Origin: Dipteris shenzhenensis | Taxonomy: Eukaryota; Polypodiophyta; Polypodiopsida; Gleicheniales | Reading direction: 5' to 3' (one strand) | Assembly: GCA_047967505.1 (NCBI GenBank) | Contig: CM106539.1 | Length of the DNA: 64,000 nucleotides | In this document: positions 19,882 through 30,893 of the stretch, one piece after another | How the letters are laid out: every line of letters starts with the position of its first letter | Position numbering within the stretch: the stretch's first letter is position 1 | Notes under the pieces: generated by a model | Databases searched by the model: none | Seen by the model: the letters and a program-made list of their open reading frames with translations, nothing else | What the model was told of the DNA's origin: nothing | Translations under genes and position numbers: made by a program

Positions 19882-22301
19882 TGTAGGTCCACTAATATTT
19901 TGTGATTGCTACTGTGAATTCTAAGCAGCATTACCATTTTGTGCATCTACATCAATCATCACATTTACTGGTTTATACCAGCTACTCATCTCATCAAAAA
20001 CAACATCTCTGCTCACTGTGAACTTACATGTAGAAGGGTTATAGCATCTATACCCTTTCTGCCCCTTTCTGCTGTAGAGAATAACCAATAAAGACGCACT
20101 TCTCAGCTTTTGGATCCAACTTGGACCTCAACTCATCTGGCACATGAACATAGGCAATGCAACCAAAAATTTTCAAATGAGAAATGTCTGGTTTCCTACC
20201 AGTATACATCTCCTCTTGCGTCATGCCATGTATTGCTGCAGTGGGAGTCCTGTTCATTATATAAACTGCTGTGGCAACTGCTTCATCCAAATAATAATCT
20301 GGTAGATCTTTTTCATTTAGCATGGCCCGAGATACCTCTCCAATATGCCTGTTTTTCCTTTCTACAATTCCATTTTGCTGTGGGGTATGACTGCATGAAT
20401 ATTGCTGCTTTATGCCATGCTCCTGCAGGAACCTTGTAAACTCATTTGAGAGGTACTCTCCCCCTCCATCTGACCTTAGGCATTTTATTTGCAGGCCTGT
20501 TTCTTTTTCAACCATAGCTTTAAAAGCTTTGAAGTGCCCAAACACTTCACTTTTCTTTTTCATAAAATACTCCCAAAGTTTTCTGCTGAAGTCATCAATA
20601 AATGTGACAAAATAGTGACACCCTCCAATAGATGCAGCTTTAGTAGTCCACACATCAGAGTGGATTAATTCCAATGGATTTTTACTCTCTTGAACATACT
20701 TAGGAAATGGTTTCCTTGCCTGTTTTCCAAATTGACAAGCTTCACACACCTTATGCATTTCTGCAACCTTGAATTTAGGCTATCCTGCAACAATATTTTG
20801 GGCCTGCATTGATTTAAGTCATTGTACATTAACATGACCAATGCGTTTATGCCAGATATCAATATCTGCAACTACACCAGTCCCATGTGCAAACATTGCT
20901 GCACTCAATTCAGGCATGTCCACATCCAGCGTAAACATCCTGCCCTTCTTCTTTCCTTTTGCTATCAAGCGACCATTATTTTTCATATCCTCAACAAAGC
21001 ATCCACGAGGATTGAATCTGACCTGCAAGCCCTGCTCAACCATTTGACCAACAGAAACCAGGTTCTTGGTGATGTTCGGGACATGAAATACATCAGACAA
21101 GTATTTCTTTTTCCCATCCTGCATAGACAAAGGAATTTTGCCAATCTGCACAGCCAATCTGCACAATAGAATGTGCAGTATCATCACCAGTCTCCACAAA
21201 TCTTGGTTTTTCCATTTTCGTTGCATGTTGCATCCATTCAGCATGACCTGTCATGTGGTTTGATGCACCTGAGTCAACATACCACACATCATTGCTTTCT
21301 TCTGCACTTGTCACAGAATTTGTCATATGCTGTACCATAAACAAATGCTCATTTCTGTCATCACCCTGTCTACTAGAGGATGCATAATTGCCTTGCTGCA
21401 ATTTTCCATTCATAATGTCATTCTGCTTTTTGTAGCAGTCTTTAGCCATATGCCCCATTTTACCACAGTAGTAGCATTCAACATTACGGTTTGCATTTTG
21501 GCCTCTCTGCCATCCACCACGACCTCTTTGGCTTCCCCTGCCTCTAGAGTTACCACGTCCTCCTGCATAGGACTGGTTTTCTTGAGTTTGTTGCATATTC
21601 TGATTTCTACCACGGCCTCCAGATCGGCCTCCTCTACCTCTGCCTCTACCCCTTCTAGCATTTGAGTAGAAGACAGTTTCTTTTGAGGTTCCTCCTAAAG
21701 AAGATGCACCACCATTTCTCTGCTCTTCAGAAATTAGAGGAGCAATCAACTCCTCAAAATCAGGAAATTTTTCATGGATGGCAATGGATGTCGGGAACTA
21801 TGCATAATCCTTTCCTAGACCATTCAAGGTCACAGAGACTAAATCGTCATCATCTACTGGCGACCCAATGGAAGCAAGTGCATCCGCAATTTTCTTCACC
21901 TTCATGTGGTATTCATTGATGCTCATATTTTCTCTCTACATATTGTGCAGCTCTTGCTTGGGCTGCATTTTCCTGGCCTACATATTTGTGTTGTACATTT
22001 TAGCCAAAATATCCCATGCCACCTTTGGCGTACTTGCATCCTGAATATGCACAATCATTGAATCTGAAATACTGATAGACAGCCAGTACATAACTTTTCT
22101 GTCTCTCTCATGCCATCCTTTAAATGCCTGCATTTCCTGTTGATTGGGAACATTAGGAAGAACTGGTTCTTCTTCATTTCCTGTAATGAACTCCGAGTAG
22201 CCTTTTCCCATAAGAAAATTCGTCATTCTAAACTTCCATGCTTGGAAGTTGTTCTTGTCAAGCTTTTCAGTGACAATCTGTGAAAGAGAATCAGACGCCA
22301 T
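19882..22301 (-). pseudogene. gag-pol: Copia A Gag-protease-integrase, broken
   Basis: Starts at ATG 22301 (MASDSLSQIVTEKLDKNN). Gag motifs include AWKFRMTNFLMGKGYSEF; the CCHC knuckle CYYCGKMGHMAKDC, protease DSGASNHMTG, zinc domain CEACQFGKQARK and integrase SDGGGEY plus GIVERKNRHIGEV are all recognisable. Damage: several C-to-T type stops in gag (21800-21980); a 13-bp tandem duplication at about 21138-21163 in the protease-integrase linker; a stop near 20778; and a small duplication around 20056-20080. Confidence 0.9.
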
Positions 22302-22844
22302 TACAAAACACTGCAAAATATTCTGTCACTACAAAAAACACAGCTTCTGCCTCACAAGGGCAAATCTGCAAACCTGATGAAAGTGGTTTTTGACCACACA
22401 GTCACTTCCTAGTGACAATTTTGCATCAATAGGCAATAAGGATGAATCTACAACTCCCAATATCTCTGCGCACAGGCATACGATGCAATTTCTGCGGCAA
22501 CTTTTCACCGACCTGCAGAACAGTGGTCGCATAGCAAAAACAGGGCCTTTTTTTGAGTGCCTGCGGAGAACTTCTGCCTCTAAAACGGGCCCCGAAATGA
22601 CCTCGAATCAAAAAAAAAAAGTCACCATGGGCTTCGCCCTTGCCTGCAGCATATAATGCCCTCTCGCCACACCGCGAAGGGTGTCTCAATCTGAGACAGT
22701 GCACTCTTGCACTTCCGGCTGTGCTGCCTATAGAGATTTGCTCCCAAACTCGAAAAAGGAAAGCAACACTGGTCCTCTTACTAGGACACTGCGAACTTGG
22801 TTTGCTTTCTTGAGCTCCTTACCACGAACAAGGCTCTGATACCA
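22302..22844 (-). other. Copia A leader and primer site
   Basis: About 540-bp untranslated leader, closely like that of element C. The reverse complement of TGGTATCAGAGCC at 22832-22844 is the initiator tRNA-Met primer site and abuts the LTR. No gene. Confidence 0.85.
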
Positions 22845-22994
22845 TGTGAAGATAGTGGGAGAGAGGGAAGGAGTCTCACTTGCAGCTTTCTCACGTACAC
22901 AATGGGGGAATACACACAAAGGTGGAGGCTGAAAATAGTTTTCCTCTTCTTAGTTGTGTAAGCAAAAAGAACTCTAGTATAAAGAAATAGAAGA
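22845..22994 (-). repeat. Copia A 5' LTR, inner part
   Basis: First 150 bp of the ~352-bp LTR, starting TGTGAAGAT next to the primer site and cut at GAAGA (22990-22994) by element D. The other part is 25772-25973. Confidence 0.9.
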
Positions 22995-23320
22995 TGTTGA
23001 GAGTTGTGGTGCCATGAGCACATGTAGAGCAAAGGTATGAGCAAAGGGTAAGCTGCCACATGGCATGGAGGACATATCCCACATGTGAGCAAGCAAAATG
23101 GATGTAAGTACCCTCACCTATAAAAGGGAGGTTCATTTGAAGTAATATAAATCAAGCACTTTGCACTATCTCAAGATTCTCTTTATGAGTCCAAGCTAAT
23201 CTATCTTGGAACCTAATTGACTTGAGATACATGTCATGAGCACTCTCTTCATCATGTTTCCACATAGGTTCCATCCACCTTAGAGCATTCCATAGATCCT
23301 GAGACACACATGTTTTGTCA
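22995..23320 (+). repeat. Element D left LTR
   Basis: 326 bp; TATAAAAG promoter word at 23119-23126. Ends TTTGTCA before the primer site at 23321-23332. Confidence 0.93.
23119..23126 (+). promoter_or_regulatory. TATA box of element D LTR
   Basis: TATAAAAG in a CCTCACC...GGGAGG context; repeated at 25563-25570 in the right LTR. Confidence 0.6.
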
Positions 23321-23824
23321 TGGTATCAGAGCATAGGTTTAGCTCTCCTAGTTTAGCTCATTAGAAGTTCACTAGGATTGCTCCCATTCCTAGATTAGTT
23401 GTAGGCATGTCTTAGGAGCTCGTGTTTCCGTCATTGCTTTGAGATGTTTCTGTCATTCCTTATGAGAGAGAGAGAGAAAGAGTTCCTTTTAGAGATCTAT
23501 TTTGTGAGATAGATTTGTGAGGAGTTCTTCTTCTTCTTCTTCTTCTTAGAGAGAGCTTGTGAGAAAGAGAGTCTTTGTTTATTCAGTTTGTTGAGAGCTT
23601 TGCTACCTCGACCAAGCTGCTTCAATCCCAAGTGCCCTTCGAACAATTCGTCCAGCTGGCCAAGCCTCCGCACAACTCAATGGCCATCTTTTCTTTGCTT
23701 CACAAAGCCTATGCCGACTAGCTCCAAGCTTCTATTCAACAACTCCTTCTAACGGCCTTCCTGCAAAGCAAAGGTAGACTAGAGCATTACCGCGTCAAGC
23801 AACGCACAACGCCATCCATGAGCA

Positions 23825-24343
23825 ATGCTACCCAAGCATCTCCAAGAACCGCTCTTCACAAAGACAGCTCCTTCAGCCAACTACAACGCCCACAACTCAT
23901 ATACAACCTCGTCAGCGACTCCAAAGCTCCATCGACAGCCTACGAATCCACGCTCCTTCAAGCCTAAATGCAGTTGGCCCTTCTGCCACCCTTCTGCCAG
24001 CGGCTCTACAAACTACGACCCAACGAGCCTTCGACCAGCCTTCCCACTGTGTTGCGCTAGAGAACCTTCGACTCCCATAAAGCTCCTTTCAATGCCCAGC
24101 ACCGTCAGCAGCGAGACAACAAGCAGCGATTGTATAGCGACCAGTCTTCAAGCCTCCAAGCCTCAAGCAGACGGTTGCCTCCTACTCGCAGCCCACGACT
24201 CCAACAACAGGCACATCTCTACGTCGCCACATCCTTCACGGAAGTCGCTACTTGTGCCTTCTGTCCAGCATAGCTCTTGGGCAATTCAAAGAAATTTTTT
24301 GTGCGCAAAGAAATGGAGACGTGACTTGTATTGCCTCATATAG
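23825..24343 (+). CDS. Hypothetical 172-aa frame inside element D
   Basis: ATG-started, Ser/Thr/Pro-rich with scattered Cys, no recognised domain. A neighbouring frame is also protein-like from about 23600 to 24330 but is broken by TAG/TAA at three or more sites. Either may be a decayed captured sequence. I cannot say which, if any, was coding. Confidence 0.25.
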   Translation: MLPKHLQEPLFTKTAPSANYNAHNSYTTSSATPKLHRQPTNPRSFKPKCSWPFCHPSASGSTNYDPTSLRPAFPLCCAREPSTPIKLLSMPSTVSSETTSSDCIATSLQASKPQADGCLLLAAHDSNNRHISTSPHPSRKSLLVPSVQHSSWAIQRNFLCAKKWRRDLYCLI

Positions 24344-24544
24344 TTCGCAAAACTTCAAAATTCTGATGAAAAAGATTGCTACTGCTTCAGCTGAATTAGC
24401 TGCTGTTGCTGCGCATCACTCAGCAGGCAAGCTGAGGGGACGCTCTCATGCGAGATGTAAAAGGCATGCTGAGGAGAGACGCTCTGGAAAATAGCTTTCT
24501 CGCACCATCCGAGACGCTCTAGCCGGCCACTGCAATGCCTTCTT

Positions 24545-24760
24545 CACCTTATTTTTCTGGACTATCTGAGGAAGACAACACCACGTGGCAGATAAGGCCA
24601 CGTGGCTAATACAACCGTGGTTAGTAATGCTTGGTTAGCCACACTCAAGAATTAGACCTTAGGACACGTGGCAGATAAGACTTCACTCTAGTAAGGTCAA
24701 TCATAGCCATGGTTACGTTATAGGGTTAGTTAAAGTGCCACATCAGCAAGTGCCACCTAA
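24545..24760 (+). promoter_or_regulatory. Cluster of CACGTGG (G-box) repeats in element D
   Basis: CCACGTGGCAGATAAG and ACACGTGGCAGATAAG occur about 90 bp apart (near 24571 and 24664), with CCACGTGGCTAAT between them and GCCACATCAGC downstream. CACGTGG is the core bound by plant bZIP/bHLH factors. A regulatory role is inferred; the copies may simply be a local duplication. Confidence 0.4.
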
Positions 24761-24956
24761 GCACCCAGCACCCTTGCTAAGCACAGTCTTGCAAGCTGCA
24801 TGTGAACAGCCTCTGCCACATCATCAAGGCTTCCTCTTCTTCACAGAAACTTTGAGAAGCCGTAACTTGCAATCCAAGAAGAATTTGGACACGCTCCAAA
24901 AAGGAAAAGTGATCGCCTTTTCGAGCTCTACGCGTCTGTCTAATCAGAATCATTGT

Positions 24957-25223
24957 ATGCAATTAGACACTGCCAATATTGAAAGAATTCAATTGGTAAG
25001 ACCTTTGCAACCATTGGAAAAGCAAAGCATGAATGCAAACATTGATGTAAAAAGCAAGCCGAAAGCACAAGTGCATGAGATGACCATAGCAGAAAGCATG
25101 GCATCCACACATAAAGCATCAAGGCACATGGAAGAACAAAGCATCATGCATGAAACTACACCAAGCAAAACGCCATCGTCATCAAGCCATGAGCCAAAAG
25201 GTGACATTAATGGAATGTATTGA
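24957..25223 (+). CDS. Hypothetical 88-aa frame inside element D
   Basis: First ATG of a longer open frame that is open from 24735. Lys/Ser/His/Met-rich text (MQLDTANIERIQLV ... HEMTIAESMASTHKASRHME) ending before the polypurine repeats. No family recognised; it lies where a gag would end in a normal element but shows no gag motif. Confidence 0.25.
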   Translation: MQLDTANIERIQLVRPLQPLEKQSMNANIDVKSKPKAQVHEMTIAESMASTHKASRHMEEQSIMHETTPSKTPSSSSHEPKGDINGMY

Positions 25224-25249
25224 AAAGCAAAAAACCTTGCCAACCTTGC

Positions 25250-25438
25250 CTATTATGTTTGTAATCAAACCTGACCACCTGAGAGTAGCTATGAAAGCAC
25301 CCAACCAGGGGAGGTATTGACATGTAAACCACACTTGACCACCTTAAGTAGCATGCATGCACTAAGGGGAGGTGATGGATTTGTAACTCACATCTGACCA
25401 CCTTGCAGTAGCCAAAGGATTATGGCACCAAGGGGAGG
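25250..25438 (+). repeat. Triplicated polypurine-tract unit at 3' end of element D
   Basis: Three ~60-65-bp units, each with CTGACCACCT (or TTGACCACCT) ... AGTAGC ... GGGGAGGT, ending at about 25314, 25373 and 25438. The last GGGGAGG (25432-25438) abuts the right LTR and is the working polypurine tract; the first two are extra copies. Confidence 0.75.
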
Positions 25439-25766
25439 TGTTGAGAGTTGTGGTGCCATGAGCACATGTAGAGCAAAGGTATGAGTAAAGGGTAAGCTGC
25501 CACATGGCATGGAGGACATATCCCACATGTGAGCAAGCAAAATGGATGTAAGTACCCTCACCTATAAAAGGGAGGTTCATTTGAAGTAATATAAATCAAG
25601 CACTTTGCACTATCTTAAGATTCTCTTTATGAGTCCAAGCTAAAGACTATCTTGGAACCTAATTGACTTGAGATACATGTCATGAGCACTCTCTTCATCA
25701 TGTTTTCACATAGGTTCCATCCACCTTAGAGCATTCCATAGATCCTGAGACACACATGTTTTGTCA
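25439..25766 (+). repeat. Element D right LTR
   Basis: 328 bp, about five differences from the left LTR including a 2-bp insertion near 25641. Followed by the target duplication GAAGA. Confidence 0.93.
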
Positions 25767-25771
25767 GAAGA

Positions 25772-25973
25772 ACCCTATATGTGGGTCTCAAACCAAACTC
25801 AACTAACTAAGGTGGCATACTAACTGAGCCACGAACTAGTGTAGATAAGGATAGCTGTCATCCAGCTATTATTCATGGGCGGTGTACCAACCGCATCTAT
25901 AGCTAACAAGTCGATGACATAAATGCACAAAAGTCACCCTGGCATATCGCGAGTGGAGTTCGATATCTCAACA
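25772..25973 (-). repeat. Copia A 5' LTR, outer part
   Basis: Continues the LTR cut at 22994 (ACCCTATATGTGGG ...) to its terminal CTCAACA at 25973. The next base begins integrase sequence of element E. Confidence 0.9.
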
Positions 25974-27806
25974 CTCTCCCCCTCCATGTGGCCTTAGGCA
26001 TTTTATTTGCAGGCCTGTTTCTTTTTCAACCATAGCTTTGAAAGCTTTGAAGTGCCCAAACACTTCACTTTTCTTTTTCATAAAATACACCCAAAGTTTT
26101 CTGCTGAAGTCATCAATAAATGTGACAAAATAGTGATAGCCACCAATAGATGCAGCTTTAGTAGTCCACACATTAGAGTGGATTAATTCCAATGGCTTTT
26201 TACTCTCTTGAACATGCCTAGGAAAAGGTTTCCTTGCCTGTTTCCCAAATTGGCAGGCTTCACAAACCTTGTGCATTTCTGTAACCTTGAATTTAGGCAA
26301 TCCTGCAACAATATTTTGGGCTTGCATTGATTTAAGTCACTGTATATTAACATGACCAATGCGTTTGTGCCAGATATTAATATCTGCAACTACACTGGTC
26401 CCATGTGCAAACATTGCTGCACTCAATTCAGGCATGTCTACATCCAACGTAAACATCCTGCCCTTCTTCTTTCCTTTTGCTATCAAGCGACCATTATTTT
26501 TCATATCCTCAACAAAGCATCCATGAGGATTAAATTTGACCTGCAAGCCCTGCTCAACCATCTGACCAATAGAAACCAGGTTCTTGGTGATGTTCGGGAC
26601 ATGAAATACATCAGACAAGTATATCTTTTTCCCATCCTCCATAGACAAAAGAATTTTGCCAATCTGCACAATAGGATGTGCAGTATCATCACCAGTCTCC
26701 ACAAATCCTGGTTTTTCCATTTTAATTGCATCTTGCATCCATTCAGCATGACCTGTTATGTGGTTTGATGCACCTGAGTCAACATACCACACATCATTGC
26801 TTTCTTCTGCACTTGTCACAGAATTTGTCATATCCTGCACCATAAACAAATGCTCATTTCTACCATCACCCTGTCTACTAGAGGATGCATAATTGCCTTG
26901 CTGCAATTTTCCATTCATAATGTCATTCTGCTTTTTGTAGCAATCTTTAGCCATATGCCCCATTTTACCATAGTAGTAGCATTCAACATTGCTATTTGCA
27001 TTTTGGCCTCTCTGCCATCCACCATGACCTCTTTGGCTCCCCCTGCCTCTAGAGTTACCATGTCCTCCTACATAGGACTCGTTTTCTTGCATTTGCTGCA
27101 TATTCTGATTTCTACCACGGCCTCCAGATCAGCCTCCTCTACCTCTGCCTCTACCTCTGCCAGCATTTGAGTAGAAGACAGTTTCTTTCGAAGTTCCTGC
27201 TGAAGAAGATGCACCACCATTTCTCTGCTCTTCAGAAATTAGAAGAGCAATCAACTCCTCAAAATCAGGAAATTTTTCACGGATGGAAATGGATGTCTGG
27301 AACTATGCATAATCCTTTCCTAGACCATTCAAGGTCACAGAAACTAAATCGTCATCATCCATTGGCGACCCAATGGAAGCAAGTGCATCTGCAATTTTCT
27401 TCACCTTCATGTGGTAGTCATTGATGCTCATATTTTCTCTCTGCACATTGTGCAGCTCCTGCTTGAGCTACATTTTCCTGGCTTGCGTATTTGTGCTGTA
27501 CATTTTTGCCAAAGTATCCCATGCCTCCTTTGGCATACTTGCATCCTGAATATGCACAATCATGGAGTTCCAAATACTAATAAACAGCCAGTACATAACT
27601 TTCCTGGCTCTCTCATGCCATCCTTTGAATGCCTGCATTTCCTGTTGATTGGGAACATTAGGAAGAACAGGTTCTTCTTCATTTCCTGTAATGAACTCCC
27701 AATAGCCTTTTCCCATCAAGAAATTTGTCATTCTAAACTTCCATGCCTCAAAGTTGTTCTTGTCAAGCTTTTCAGTGACAATCTGTGAAAGAGAATCAGA
27801 TGCCAT
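25974..27806 (-). pseudogene. gag-pol: Copia E Gag-protease-integrase fragment
   Basis: Starts at ATG 27806 (MASDSLSQIVTEKLDKNN). Gag, a CCHC knuckle with one Cys replaced by Tyr (CYYYGKMGHMAKDC), protease DSGASNHITG, zinc domain CEACQFGKQARK, and the first integrase Asp region (NVWTTKAAS, normally DVWTT) are visible. Stops of CAG-to-TAG type occur in gag (27300-27475, 27130) and before the integrase zinc domain (26337). The frame ends at the junction with A. Confidence 0.88.
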
Positions 27807-28340
27807 TATAGAACATTGCAAAATATTCTGTCACTGCAAAAAACACAGCTTTTGCCTCACACGGGCAGATCTACAAAATTGACGAAAGTGGTATTTCACC
27901 ACACAGTCACTTCCTAGTGACGATTTTGCATCAATAGGCAACAAGCATGAATTTGCAACTCCCAATGTCTCAGTGCACATGCATACGATGCAATTTCTGC
28001 GGCAACTTTTCACCGACCTGCAGAACAGTGGTCGTCATTCTAAACTTCCATGCCTGGAAGTTGTTCTTGTCAAGCTTTTCAATGACAATCTGTGAAAGAG
28101 AATCATATGCCATTACAGAACACTGCAAAATATTTTGTCATTGCAAAAAACATAGCTTTTGCCTCACACGGGCAGATCTGCAAAACTAACGAAAGTGGTA
28201 TTTCACCACATAGTCACTTCCTAGTGACGATTTTGCATCAACAGGCAACAAGCATGAATCTGCAACTCCCAATGTCTCTGCGCACAGGCATACGATGCAA
28301 TTTCGGCAGCAACTTTTCGTCGACCTGCAAAACCGTGGTC
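27727..28340 (-). repeat. 307-bp tandem duplication across gag start and leader of E
   Basis: GTCATTCTAAACTTCC begins at 27727 and again at 28034, and about 300 bp match after each, including a second copy of the gag start codon region near 28113. The period of 307 bp would place a second truncated gag start upstream of the real one in the RNA. Confidence 0.85.
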
Positions 28341-28655
28341 ACACAGCAAAAACAGGGCCTTTTTTTGAGTGCGTGCAGAGAACTTCTGCCTCCAAAACGG
28401 GCCCCGAAATGACCTCGAATCAGAAAAATAAAGTCACCATAGAAATGACCTCTCCCGCAGCATATAATTCCCTCTCGCCACACCGCGAAGGGCATCTCAA
28501 TCTAAGACAGTGCACTCTTGCACTTCCGGCTATGCTACCTGCAGAGATTTGCTCCCAAACTCGAAAAAGGAAAGCAACACTGGTCCTCTTACCAGGACAC
28601 TGCGAACTTGGTTTGCTTTCTTGAGCTCCTTACCACGAACAAGGCTCTGATACCA

Positions 28656-29007
28656 TGTGAAGATAGTGGGGGAGAGGGAAGGAGTCTCACTTGAGGCTTT
28701 CGCACATGCACAATGGGGGAATACACACAAAGGTGGAGGCTAAAAACAGTTTTCCTCTTCTTAGTTGTGAAAGCCAAAAGAACTCAAGTACAAATAAATA
28801 GAAGAACCCTATATGTGGGTCTCAAACCAAACTCAACTAACTAAGGTGGCATACAAACTGAGCCACGAACTAGTGTAGATAAGGATAGCTGTCATCCAGC
28901 TATTTTTCGTGGGTGGTGTACCAACCGCATCTGTAGCTAACAAGTTGGTGACATAAATGCACAACGGTCACCCTGGCATATCGCGAGTGGAGCTCGATAT
29001 CTCAACA
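28656..29007 (-). repeat. Copia E 5' LTR
   Basis: 352 bp, from TGTGAAGAT next to the primer site (28643-28655) to the terminal CTCAACA. Carries the full conserved LTR, for example AGCTGTCATCCAGCTATT. Confidence 0.93.
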
Positions 29008-29821
29008 TGCCTTTGTGAATATGTTAGCTACTTGATCCTTTGTGTTGACATAAACTAGATCAATAAAACTTACTAGAATCTTCTCCTGCACATAGTGATA
29101 ATGCACCTCAATGTGCTTTGTTCTAGCATGAAAGACTAGGTTATTTGTCAAGTGTATACTGCTCATGTTTTCACAATAAATGACAAGTGGCCCATCTATA
29201 GACTGATGCATATCATAAAGTAGCTTACGCAACCAAGCTACCTCACATGTAGCCATTGCTGCACCCCTGTACATAGCCTCTATGCTCGACAAGGCTACTG
29301 TAGGCTATTTCTTACTACTCCAAGTGACTACAGCACTCCCAAAGAAGAATACATATCCATTGGTAGATCGTCTATCAAAAATACTACCAACCCAATCAGC
29401 ATCAGTGTATCCATGCAACTGTATCTGAAACCCAGTCTCATAAAATATTCCATACTGTAATGTGGACTTCACATACCTCAGTATGCATCTAGCTGCATCC
29501 AAATGCAGTTTCCTTGGAGCCTGCATAAACTGACTTTCCAACCCAACATAATAGCTCAAATCTAGCCTGGTAATAGTCATATAAATTAGACTTCCTACTA
29601 TGCATCTGTACATAGTAGGGTCTTTCAGAAGCTCACCTACATCTACGCTCAACTTCACATTCTGCTCCAAAGGAAGTGAAATAGGCTTACAGCCTGTCAT
29701 CCCATATTTGGACAGCATGTCCAATCCACACTGCCTCTGCAAGATCCATATCCCACTTGTGGATCTAATCACCTCAATGCCCAAGAAGTAATGTAGCTCT
29801 CCCAAATCATTCATCTCAAAC

Positions 29822-30068
29822 CTCGGGGGGGTCACTCATCATATGTAACCCTATCACGTGAGTTCAACAGAAGGATATTTTTTATTTCTAAAATTTACAG
29901 AAATAAATATACATAAGGGACTATTTAAAACAGTTTTGGAAAAAATTTACAGATTTGTATAGAAAAGGGGTACATTTTATTAATGAAAAAATTTACAGAT
30001 AAGGGATTTTAAATATAGGCCTTGAACGCACGTGATATAGAGGGTTTATACATAGTGACCCCCCTGAG
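29822..30068. mobile_element. MITE copy 1, hAT-like (247 bp)
   Basis: Ends CTCGGGGGGGTCACT and AGTGACCCCCCTGAG are inverted repeats. TCTCAAAC at 29814-29821 is repeated at 30069-30076, an 8-bp target duplication; removing the insert restores the normal copia sequence. The AT-rich inside has no coding capacity. 8-bp duplications point to the hAT superfamily. Confidence 0.93.
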
Positions 30069-30305
30069 TCTCAAACTTCTACTTCAATAGCATTTTCACA
30101 TGAAGGATGTCTTCATCACTATCACCTGTGATGGTCAAATCATCAACATAAATGACAAGTAGCATAATGCCTTTCTCTGTTTTTCTCACATAAAGTGAGA
30201 AATCTACCTTGGAAATCTGAAAGCCAATAGTGACAAGATACTGTCCTATCTTGTTAGACCATGCTCTGGGTGCTTGCTTCAAGCCATACAAGGCTTTCTT
30301 TAACC

Positions 30306-30552
30306 CTTAGGGGGGTCACTATGTATAAAACCTCTATATCACGTGCATTCAAGGCCTATATTTAAATTCCCTTATCTGTAAAATTTTTCATTAATAAAAT
30401 GTACCCCTTTTCTATACAAATCTGTAAATTTTTTCCAAAACTATTTTAAATAGTCCCTTATGTATATTTATTTCTGTAAATTTTAGAAATAAAAAATATC
30501 CTTCTGTTGAACTCACGTGATAGGGTTACATATGATGAGCAACCCCCCCGAG
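30306..30552. mobile_element. MITE copy 2, opposite orientation (247 bp)
   Basis: Same family as copy 1 but inverted. Begins CTTAGGGGGGTCACT and ends CAACCCCCCCGAG; CTTTAACC flanks both sides (30298-30305 and 30553-30560). It lies 237 bp from copy 1 in the same copia fragment. Confidence 0.93.
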
Positions 30553-30893
30553 CTTTAACCTGCAAACACAGCGTGAACATAACGTAGTGGGTGCTCCATA
30601 TAGACATCTTCTTGCAAATCCCCATGCGAGAAAGCATTCTTTACACCCATCTGATGTAACGACCATCCCTTGGATGCAGCCATAGCAATGAGTGCTCTTA
30701 TAGTGGCCATCCTTGCAACCGGACTGAATGTTTCTTCATAATCAATGCCATATGTTTGTGCATACACCTTGACAACTAATCTTGCCTTGTATTTGTTCAT
30801 AGAACCATCTGCATTGTGCTTCACCTTATAAACCCACTTACAGCCAATTGCATTCTTGTCTTTAGGCAAAGGCACCAATTCCCATGTAGCATT

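Larger units (their letters stand above)
22995..25766 (+). mobile_element. Non-autonomous LTR element D (2.77 kb) inside LTR of copia A
   Basis: Two ~327-bp LTRs (22995-23320 and 25439-25766) start TGTTGAGAG and end TTTGTCA. GAAGA at 22990-22994 is repeated at 25767-25771, a clean 5-bp target duplication. A TGGTATCAGAGC primer site (initiator tRNA-Met) follows the left LTR and a GGGGAGG tract precedes the right one. The 2.1-kb inside has no gag, protease, integrase or RT motif, so it depends on another element for movement. The LTRs differ at about five positions. D is the youngest layer of this nest. Confidence 0.93.
18193..25973 (-). mobile_element. Copia element A, 3'-truncated, 5' LTR split by element D
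   Basis: Minus-strand Ty1/copia. It runs from the RNase H tail at 18193 through RT, integrase, protease and gag to ATG 22301, then leader, primer site (22832-22844) and 5' LTR. The LTR begins at 22845, is broken at 22994 by element D, and resumes at 25772 to 25973. About 585 bp at the 3' end, including the 3' LTR, are missing relative to the complete element C. Its outer LTR end joins the integrase region of another copia copy (E), so A inserted into E. Confidence 0.88.
25974..29007 (-). mobile_element. Copia element E, 5' half only
   Basis: Minus-strand copia whose retained part runs from the middle of integrase to its 5' LTR. Its 3' half (about 2.85 kb relative to element C) is absent, lost on the far side of inserted element A. 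Its LTR outer end at 29007 joins the RNase H tail of another copia copy (F), so E inserted in F. Confidence 0.85.
29008..30893 (-). mobile_element. Copia element F, RT-RNase H fragment with two MITEs
   Basis: Minus-strand copia 3' coding part. It begins at the RNase H C-terminal tail (29008, next to E) and ends inside the RT start at 30893, where plus-strand element G begins. It is interrupted by MITE copies at 29822-30068 and 30306-30552. Its tail carries TTCTAGTA, as in the older elements B and H rather than the C type, so F and H (35871-39212) are probably two parts of one old element. Confidence 0.8.
29008..30893 (-). pseudogene. pol: Copia F RT-RNase H, broken
   Basis: Recognisable are KWVYKVKHNADGSMNKYKAR, a changed VKNAFSHGDLQEDVYME, YVDDLTITGDSDED, GYTDADWVGS and HIEVHYHYVQEK. 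In addition to the two DNA-transposon insertions there are stops, for example at the CAG-to-TAG position in the RNase H AVTWSSKK region near 29305. Not functional. Confidence 0.85.

Noticed and set aside
20110-21919. Many 60-140-codon frames antisense to copia coding regions across the window
   Set aside because: They recur at the same place in every copia copy as shadows of gag-pol and show no features of their own.
28656-29007. A solo LTR
   Set aside because: It is directly followed by its primer site, leader and gag (element E), so it is a 5' LTR of a truncated element.
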